DNA of 64,000 nucleotides from positions 9,877,518 through 9,941,517 of the forward strand of contig JAXIVH010000014.1 of assembly GCA_036785325.1 (NCBI GenBank), read 5' to 3'. Positions 1 through 64,000 of the stretch are shown here, in pieces. Below the pieces are notes generated by a model. It saw nothing but the letters and a program-made list of their open reading frames with translations, was not told where the DNA came from and made no database searches. A program made the position numbers and the translations under genes. How positions within the stretch are numbered: the stretch's first letter is position 1; every line of letters starts with the position of its first letter. The stretch is from Urophycis tenuis. Its lineage: Eukaryota; Chordata; Actinopteri; Gadiformes; Phycidae.

Positions 1-91
1 AGTGTCTCGCCGCTGAGCGCTCCGTGTTGTGTTGTGACGTCTGATCCGCCCTGGAAGGCGCCCAGGAGGACCCCGTCTCAACCACCCCGTC

Positions 92-607
92 ATGCACACC
101 CCGGCCTCCATGGTGATGGGCATCGTGTTCGCCCCGCTGGGCCTGGTGCTGGTCTTCACCGCCTCCATCACGCCCCAGTGGAGGGAGGGACAGGCCCGCC
201 TGGGCATGACCGGGCCGGGCTCCCCGCCGCGCTCCAAGGCCAGGGGGGCGGGGCCGGGCACGCTGGCGGCGGACACGCTGCTCCTGCTGCGCTCCGACGG
301 CCTGTGGGAGAGCTGCCTGCAGGTGGTCCAGTCGGAGCTCAAGCAGTGCTGGCCCGTGGCCGGCGCCTACCAGAGGGACCCGCGGCTGCGGCTGGCCCAG
401 GGCCTGGTGCTGAGCTCCCTGTTCCTGTGCGGCAGCGGCATCGTGCTGGCCAGCATCGGGGTGCGCTGCTGGAGCGACGTGCCCCTGCGGGGCGTGGCCG
501 CCACGGGGGGCTTCCTGGTGGTGCTGGCGGGGCTGCTGAGTCTGACCGCGCTGGGGGTCTACACCCACAACCTGGGGAGGCTCGGCATGGATAACCTGAT
601 GGAAGTG

Positions 608-641
<34 letters not shown>

Positions 642-869
642 GGCCGCGCTACCCCAACCTCACCCTGCGCCCGGCGGGCTCGCTGTACTTCGGCTGGCTG
701 GGCTCCTGCATACAGGTGCTGGGCGGGGGGGGCGCTGCTGCTGAGCTTCAAGAGGCCCCGCTGCCCGCCGCCGCCCGCCTGCCCCGAGCTGCCGGCCTGC
801 CCCGCCTGCCGGCCCTGCCCCGAGTTCAGCCTGGGCCCCGAGACCGAGGTGTACGAGATGAGCTGCTAG
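92..869 (+). CDS. cldn23: Claudin-23-like tight-junction protein, frame broken by one extra G
   Basis: Four-pass membrane protein of tight junctions. The N-terminus MHTPASMVMGIVFAPLG aligns with the human claudin-23 start. The claudin signature is visible in the first extracellular loop: a Trp after helix 1 (TPQW), then GLW, then two Cys (ESC, QCW). Helices 2, 3 and 4 follow (about residues 105-130, 135-155 and 195-215). The motif IGVRCW after helix 2 is shared with claudin-23. The second loop carries a poly-Gly run (GGC repeat, 610-642). The frame is lost in the G8 run at 725-732. With one G fewer, helix 4 continues as GGGALLLSFKRP and a Cys/Pro-rich tail ends YEMSC at the TAG at 867-869, about 258 residues. 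The usual claudin C-terminal Tyr-Val is absent. The coding part is one exon and no intron is visible. Family is sure; the claudin-23 subtype is likely. Confidence 0.85.
725..732 (+). other. cldn23: Frameshifting G8 run inside the claudin gene
   Basis: Eight G residues. Reading straight through gives a 319-codon frame that misses helix 4 and runs into the 3' UTR. Removing one base joins two frames that together match the claudin-23 fourth helix residue for residue in spacing (SCIQVLGGGALLLSF). A sequencing or consensus error is the simplest cause. Confidence 0.75.
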
Positions 870-1405
870 GGCTGGTGGACTCAGGGGGGGGGGGGGGGGT
901 CCGGGGCGTGACCGATGTGTGTGCGTTGGGAGCACCGCGACGTGGGACATCGCTGTGGGGGCGTCACCCACCGCCTGGTGGGGGGGGGGGGGGGGGGGGG
1001 GAGTACAGCCCACCCAACACTGGCAAATCAAGGACTCCACATTTTCAATGACATGACATTTATGACCACGTTTGAAGTGTGGGATACAGGGGGTGACGTA
1101 CGAGACCGGCGGAAGCCAGGACTGGGAGACACACGTGCTCTGCTGTCTGCAAGGACAGCTTCGAATGGACGTCGCTTTCCTGCTGCCTTTGACTGCCAAG
1201 CAAATCACGTATGAGGTGGGCCGTCAGCCTGCCATGACTTCTGACGGGTTCCGGCGTTACGCTTGGACTGCTCTGTCTGCTCTTCTTGTTTGGTTTGTTC
1301 TCTCTGAAGGAAACTGTGAACATTTGGATAAAGATGTTTGTAGCCTAGGTGTTGAAATACAATGTTGAAATATTGCCTTTCAATAAAACGTGACTTGACC
1401 TTTGA
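870..1405 (+). other. Claudin 3' UTR with long G runs
   Basis: This stretch follows the claudin stop and runs to about 15-20 bases past an AATAAA signal. It contains two long G tracts (884-898 and about 981-1000). Both are likely to be uncertain in length. Confidence 0.5.
1382..1387 (+). terminator. Polyadenylation signal AATAAA of the claudin gene
   Basis: Canonical AATAAA about 510 bases after the claudin stop, followed by a T/G-rich stretch (TTGACCTTTG). A second AATAAA at 1588-1593 could serve as an alternative distal site. Confidence 0.6.
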
Positions 1406-2940
1406 AATACATATAGACATTGTGATATAAATGTATGTTAATGGTACATATTTACAGGTTATCAGTTACAACTGTTGTTGTGTTGTATGTGAAAACATTG
1501 CAATGTGACATGTGCTCCCGAAATACAACTTATTTCATATTCTTCTGTGGGTTTCCGTCCCTTTTGGATAAGCAGCAGTGTTTCCAGAATAAAACCAGTT
1601 TTCCCATGAGCTCCATTGTCTCACTGAACCAAATTGGTTCTGCTCTCTGGTCTAGACGCGATGCGAGACCAGTTGTTGCTCTAATGACAGAATGAGGCGT
1701 ATGTGTCAGAGGTTGGGTTTCCTTATTTGTTACTTAATTGCCCCCTGCTGCTGAAGTCTTTTGTCATCAACTGTCAAACGTGACAAACAAATAGCAAAAA
1801 TAATACACTGGGAAGTGTTCTGGGACATTCTCTCACCCCTGGTCTCATTTGCTGTTCCGAGCTAAAGATTCAGTTTGATACTGCGCTGAAAGATGAATGA
1901 TAGATATAATGCCCTCACTAAGCCTGCATTACCTATCATTCATTTATTCATCATTCATTGAAATATGTAAACAAAGACTCAAAATGAGTAGCGTATAATG
2001 CGCACAAAATGTTGTCTGTGTGTGAACACATGATGTGTGAACACATTGCGTGTGAATGAATGGCTGAACGTGAGGTTGAACATGACACCAAAAAGTCCTG
2101 TAAGGAATGAGGTCTTCAATGTGACCACGCCCTTCTCTTTGGCAGGAGAGTGACTGCAGTTAGGTCAGAAATAATACGAGTAAAATAATGAAATGTAAAT
2201 GGTCTGTGAAAGCAGCATACAAAAAAGGAACATTTTAGCAAACACATGGCTAATGAACTGTCTGAGAGGGGCAAAGAGGTCCCTTATGACTAAGGGCCAG
2301 CAAGATGTACTGTCTAAATGTCAATGAAGTGTAATGAATTACCTGGCAGATAGCAGTTAGAGGACATTTCGACATGACCTTGGGGTCCATCCAATCTTCA
2401 GCTTGAAAATGTGTGTATTATGTTGGAGAAAAACAGTAACAAAGCTTGGCTATGGAGCACAACACATTGCACAGAACAATCCTTGACACTGTGCTCAGTG
2501 AAATGTTAACACACAAGCCAGCAGCCACCAGTTATGTAAGAAAAGTATTTAATTGAAGAAAGAATTGTAAAGACACGAAAACCAACAGAAAAGCATCACA
2601 AAAAAGCATGCCTTTCATAACTTACTGGAACTAAGTTTGAGTGTACTGTCGGGGGTGGGGTGGGGGGGGTCTACTCTTAAAGCACATACTGTTCTGTATG
2701 TAGTACAGATGCACACACACACATGCTCACACACACACACACACACACACACACATGGTCACACACACGCCAGGACGTCATCACACCGCATCTCGTCGTT
2801 GGCAAAGCCTCCTATCAAGGATTTAGCCTCGTCCTTCGTGACTTTATCAGATTCTGTATTAAGCTGGTGAGACTGCACCAATGAGTGTGAAACTAAACAC
2901 TCACAGCCTCAATCCTGAAGGACGGTTCAAGATCACTGGA
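1406..2940. other. Intergenic, AT-rich, no gene seen
   Basis: I see no exon-like reading frame with splice sites here. It contains a short (AC)n microsatellite at about 2710-2770 and otherwise unremarkable AT-rich sequence. Confidence 0.6.
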
Positions 2941-2951
2941 GAACTCACACA

Positions 2952-3585
2952 CTGTTATATAGTGTTTATAACCACACATAACTGTATATAGTGTTTATAA
3001 CCACACATAACTGTTATATAGTGTTTATAACCACACATAACTGTTATATAGTGTTTATCACCACACATAACTGTTATATAGTGTTTATAACCACACATAA
3101 CTGTTATATAGTGTTTATCACCACACATAGCTGTTATATAGTGTTTATAACCACCCATAACTGTTATATAGTGTTTATCACCACACATAACTGTTATATA
3201 CCCAGTCTGTGGACACTTTTAAAAAAGGCCTTAGAACCTTTTATTCAGGCAGGCGTTCTTAAATTGCTCTTAGATTTTCTCTCATTTTACTCTGCCTTTC
3301 AACTCCTTTTAGCTGTTTTTTAATGTACTTATTTATCACTTGTATCTTTTTTTTTTTTTTTGCTGCTGATTTTTAATGTGTTCTTGCCCTTCGTGTTTTT
3401 TCTCTTTTTGGTTTCTGTAGCACTTTGAGATTCTTTTATGAAAAGCGCTTTTACAAATAAAATGTATTATAAAAATTTATTATTATATAGTGTTTATCAC
3501 CACACATAACTGTTATATAGTGTTTATCACCACACTTAACTGTTATATAGTGTTTATCACCACAACCTAACTGTTATATAGTGTT
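2952..3585. repeat. 30-bp minisatellite, split by a retroposon
   Basis: The unit is about 30 bp, built around TTATATAGTGTTTATAACC followed by ACACATAACTG. Eight or more copies lie at 2952-3200 and about three at 3483-3585. Copies differ mainly at one A/C position (TATAACC or TATCACC). The array is interrupted by the element at 3201-3482, so it is older than that insertion. Confidence 0.9.
3201..3482 (+). mobile_element. L2-type LINE/SINE 3' end inserted in the minisatellite
   Basis: This unit is absent from the repeat array on either side. It ends with the pattern typical of fish L2-clade LINEs and their SINEs: CACTTTGAGATTCTTTTATG, then AAAAGCGCTTTTACAAATAAA, then TTATTA. Only the 3' end is present, as expected from 5'-truncated retrotransposition. 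The 7-base TTATATA at 3194-3200 and 3483-3489 fits a target-site duplication, though the host repeat itself contains this string. Confidence 0.7.
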
Positions 3586-4428
3586 TTCATTTCACTTTCA
3601 TTTTGTTGTTGTACAATTTTATTAGTAGTCTTTATAACCACCGATAACACTTTGTCATCTCACTTTCATTTTATTGTTGTAAAATTTTATTTACATGACA
3701 AGAATACAATATAAGAGAGCCCAATTGTAATACAATGAGAAGAGCAGTGGGCTCATAGTTTCAGCAGATCAGTAGGACAACATAATATATACTTTATTTA
3801 TGAAAAATTAATTCACTTGGCAATACTAATTGTTGAATAAAAGAAACGATTTTCTTTATGGTCTGTATTCATCTATTGATTGGACTTATTGCAAGAGAAG
3901 ATACACACTTCACCAGACATGTAAGCTTTCTGACATCCCAAGATGAAATCCACCTAAATCCAACCAAGTCTACAGTGAACAGTGGTCATTGCAGACAAAG
4001 TTGTCATTCATTCATTAGTTTAAAAAGTTCCATATAACTATATAGAACTACTTTTCTGTGTTTTTCATAAAATTAAATATCTTTATGAAAAAACTGTTAA
4101 ATAACCCATCGTACAAACCATAGTATATCTATAACAATAGTATATCTATACTATTGTAGAAGGACATGGCATGTATAGCACTCATTACTCCATTGTATGA
4201 CCGTGGGTGAGTGACCTGATGAAAAGACATTGTGAGACGGAAGGTTTTCCACCTGCGGAGGGCAGGAAGGAGTCACCGCATGGTTCAAAGTGTCGCCTCT
4301 CACCAACGATGACCACATCCGCCCAAAATGTGTGTGCCAGTCTCCCCACTTGTTTTCTCGCTCGTCTGTTCATCCCGACGGTGTGGTGGTCGTCGTGTGC
4401 ATCAGTACAGTGAGGACAGGGGCCGGCC
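3586..4428. other. AT-rich spacer downstream of cnksr1
   Basis: This is the region 3' of the cnksr1 stop on the - strand, so it probably includes its 3' UTR. A TTTATT at 3793-3798 (AATAAA on the - strand) is the clearest possible polyadenylation signal. It lies about 870 bases past the stop. No gene was seen. Confidence 0.4.
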
Positions 4429-4665
4429 CCGCGGTGGGCCCCGCCCCCCTCAGATGTACAAGTAGTCTTCTGCCGCGGTGGCCCCGCCCCCCTCTGATGT
4501 AGAAGTTAGTCTTCAGCCGCGGTGGCCCCGCCCCCCTCAGATGTAAAAGTAGTCTTCAGCCGCGGTGACCCCGCCCCCCTCAGATGTAAAAGTAGTCTTC
4601 TGCCGCGGTGGCCCCGCCCCCCTCAGATGTAAAAGTAGTCTTCAGCCGCGGTGACCCCGCCTCCC

Positions 4666-4688
<23 letters not shown>
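4429..4688. repeat. 43-bp minisatellite that contains the cnksr1 stop codon
   Basis: Six units begin CCGCGGTGRCCCC at 4429, 4473, 4517, 4560, 4603 and 4646. All are 43 bp except the first two spacings of 44. Each unit holds CTCAGATGTARAAGTAGTC, which on the - strand reads as the last codons and stop of cnksr1 (GluAspTyrPheTyrIle-stop). The unit nearest the gene supplies the real stop (4666-4668). The other five lie in the 3' UTR. Confidence 0.9.
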
Positions 4689-22730
<18,042 letters not shown>

Positions 22731-22735
<5 letters not shown>

Positions 22736-22877
22736 GTTGGGAGTCCTTTTGGAGACTCTGGTCGTTCACTTCCAAGCCGTGTTCGCCGAGCTCTACTCGT
22801 CGGGATCGCTGGAAGTAGGAAAAGTTGTTTCTGATTTCGACGATGACGAATGGTACTCCACCTTCTTCACCAGGTGA
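22731..22877 (+). CDS. Possible first exon of a divergent gene, unrecognised
   Basis: An ATG at 22733 on the + strand opens a 48-codon frame, MLGVLLETLVVHFQAVF then AELYSSGSLEVGK and DFDDDEWYSTFF. It runs to CACCAG followed by GTGAGC, a good splice donor. A TATAAAG lies about 90 bases upstream (about 22642). It is antisense to cnksr1 exon 1 and its 5' UTR. I do not recognise the protein and cannot find a second exon. It could equally be chance sequence in the cnksr1 promoter. Confidence 0.22.
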
Positions 22878-27499
<4,622 letters not shown>

Positions 27500-27500
<1 letters not shown>

Positions 27501-27770
27501 ATTACGTATTTGCAGTTTTGGCATCCACCAGGCGATGGCGCAGCAGGTCGAGCTGGGCGAAACACCGAAGTGGGCTGGAACAAAACACGCTGCAGTCTGC
27601 CAATAGCAGCTCGAGTGCGCGTCTTTCTCGTACTTCGCGCTCGGTTCCGACCCGCCTCGGCTCGTAACCCACTGCAGGGGGATCTCGTGTAGCTGCTGTC
27701 GACGCTCCCTATTAGCACAATATATAAATCCTGAGAGAGAGAAAAAACAGGTGGGAATATTCTGTCTGTT
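27500..27770 (+). promoter_or_regulatory. Probable rps6ka1 promoter
   Basis: A GC- and CpG-rich block (about 27520-27700) is followed by TATATAAAT at 27721-27729. The first coding exon is about 440 bases downstream, which leaves room for a 5' UTR starting near 27750. The TSS is inferred. Confidence 0.5.
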
Positions 27771-28170
27771 GCACGGAGAAGTGCTCTTTTCATTCAGTAT
27801 CAGCGAGACGTCCAGATTTGTGAGCCAGTGTTCGCGGACTGCTCTTGTCAAAGCGGAGGACTCCTCGCATACCTGTGAAGCCGGGCTTTATTTGCTTGTG
27901 CCCCTTTTGTATTGCATCGCCAGTCGACGGGTCGCTTGCCCTTAAGGTGGTGTTTTCAAGACGGTGCCCCGTCGACGACATCCTTTATACAGGAATTTAC
28001 AATTGTTTGTAACCCCCCCCTTTTGCTTGGCTTCTGTGGCAGGGTGTTTGTCAATTCTGCGCGCTTGGACTTGTGACCTAATTAGGATCCATCTGAACTG
28101 CACTTGACAGGAGAAGTCTGGACTGATTTTTGAACCGCATTACTGAAGCCCAGGGAGACATTCTGCCAAC

Positions 28171-57514
<29,344 letters not shown>

Positions 57515-58319
57515 GTGAGTTTGAAGCTTGTGTAATCGGCCTCTAGTCCGCACCAAATAAAAAACACCCAGTTCAGCCTCATCAATGGCAGTTAACACAC
57601 CAGCCCGTGTGTTAACAGGTGATGCTTGTGACCATAGATTTGGAAATGTTGCATCGCCCACATCGTTGTTCTCTGCTGCTCAGTTGACTGAGCATGACAT
57701 TGCTGCTGCCAGGGTTCAGTGGGGGGGGGGGGGGGGGGGGGGGGGGGTGGTTGATGCACACTGGCATCACCATATCTGTCCAAGAAACGCATGCACCAAC
57801 TGGCGCACATGACATCACTGCCAAACAACGCTGCGCCGTCCGAGCCTGGAAGAGGCTCCGGCAGCCTGAACCGACGGCTGCTCTCCTCTCGGCAGCGTGT
57901 CTGTGGGACAGCTGCAGAGCGAGGTGTGTCGTCATGAGGCGAGTTGAGTCACGGCCTGTCGGGGTGAGGGTGGGTGGTGGTGGTGGTGGGCGAGGCCTCC
58001 CTGGACTCCTAACGTGTGTCACGGTGAAGGTATTGAGGTGGGCTGAGCAAGCGGTGTCAGCCAAGCAGGGAACTTGTTACTCCTGTAGTGTGGATGAAAG
58101 GTCTCCCAGCGCGGTGCCACCGCCCTGTTGGCTACGATGAAGCCCACTGTTCTCCTGTCAGCAGTACCCCCCCCCCCCTTCCTGCTCAGCTATGGCGGCC
58201 GTGACCCTCTCCCCTGCAGCTCTCCCTCCCTGTCCTCGTACACCTGGTGCATTCTCTCCTGCTATATGCTGCACTATAATCCTTTCTTGATGACTGTTTT
58301 CTTGTATTCCCTCGTGCCT
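57515..58319 (+). other. Sequence between rps6ka1 exon 3 and the gap
   Basis: Contains a G run of about 27 (57721-57747) and C/G-rich sequence. No exon seen. Confidence 0.6.
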
Positions 58320-58519
58320 NNNNNNNNNNNNNNNNNNNNNNNNNNNNNNNNNNNNNNNNNNNNNNNNNNNNNNNNNNNNNNNNNNNNNNNNNNNNNNNNN
58401 NNNNNNNNNNNNNNNNNNNNNNNNNNNNNNNNNNNNNNNNNNNNNNNNNNNNNNNNNNNNNNNNNNNNNNNNNNNNNNNNNNNNNNNNNNNNNNNNNNNN
58501 NNNNNNNNNNNNNNNNNNN
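58320..58519. other. Assembly gap, exactly 200 N
   Basis: Same length as the first gap, so a scaffolding placeholder. The sequence to its right restarts inside a segment already present at 35969. Confidence 0.95.

Positions 58520-64000
<5,481 letters not shown>

Noticed and set aside
34..594. 186-codon frame overlapping the claudin
   Set aside because: Out-of-frame shadow of the GC-rich claudin exon with Gly/Ala/Arg/Pro composition and no domain.

Overview
The window looks like a ray-finned (teleost) fish nuclear genome. It has large introns with GT-AG splice sites, L2-type LINE 3' ends, tRNA-derived SINEs, very dense (AC)n/(GT)n and (CT)n microsatellites, and conserved vertebrate signalling genes. 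Many long apparent reading frames are only translated microsatellites (Cys-Val, Thr-His, Ser-Leu, Arg-Glu strings) and are not genes.

Three genes can be supported. (1) A claudin-23-like tight-junction gene on the + strand (92-869), one coding exon, with a one-base excess in a G run that breaks the frame inside the fourth membrane helix. (2) cnksr1, connector enhancer of kinase suppressor of Ras, on the - strand (start codon 22733-22735, stop 4666-4668). I could rebuild its SAM domain, its CRIC domain, the end of its PH domain, an acidic linker, the conserved region after PH and the C-terminal coiled coil from eleven exons. The PDZ domain and most of PH are absent and would fall in the N gap at 7611-7810. 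(3) The 5' part of rps6ka1 (p90 ribosomal S6 kinase 1, RSK1) on the + strand: a TATA-type promoter near 27721, start codon 28171, and three N-terminal exons at 28171-28233, 33611-33655 and 57461-57514. Its kinase domains lie outside the window. CNK scaffolds Raf-MEK signalling and RSK1 is a direct ERK target, so the last two genes belong to one pathway. From general knowledge, human CNKSR1 and RPS6KA1 both map to 1p36.11, so the pairing looks like conserved synteny.

Layout: 1-1.4 kb claudin; 1.4-4.4 kb intergenic with a 30-bp minisatellite split by a retroposon 3' end; 4.4-22.7 kb cnksr1; 22.7-27.7 kb intergenic; 27.7-58.3 kb rps6ka1 exons 1-3 with very large introns holding SINEs and a LINE remnant; 58.3-58.5 kb a second 200-N gap; 58.5-64.0 kb a near-identical second copy of 35.97-41.34 kb. 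That copy looks like the other allele (a haplotig) placed in tandem by scaffolding.

The most useful observations are the misplaced haplotig, the domain-sized hole in cnksr1, a run of single-base frameshifts that look like consensus errors, a 43-bp minisatellite that repeats the cnksr1 stop codon, GU-repeat tracts next to 3' splice sites of both signalling genes, an 18-codon cassette exon in rps6ka1, and a 410-bp inverted-repeat transposon in a cnksr1 intron. I did not find anything I would call a new biological system.
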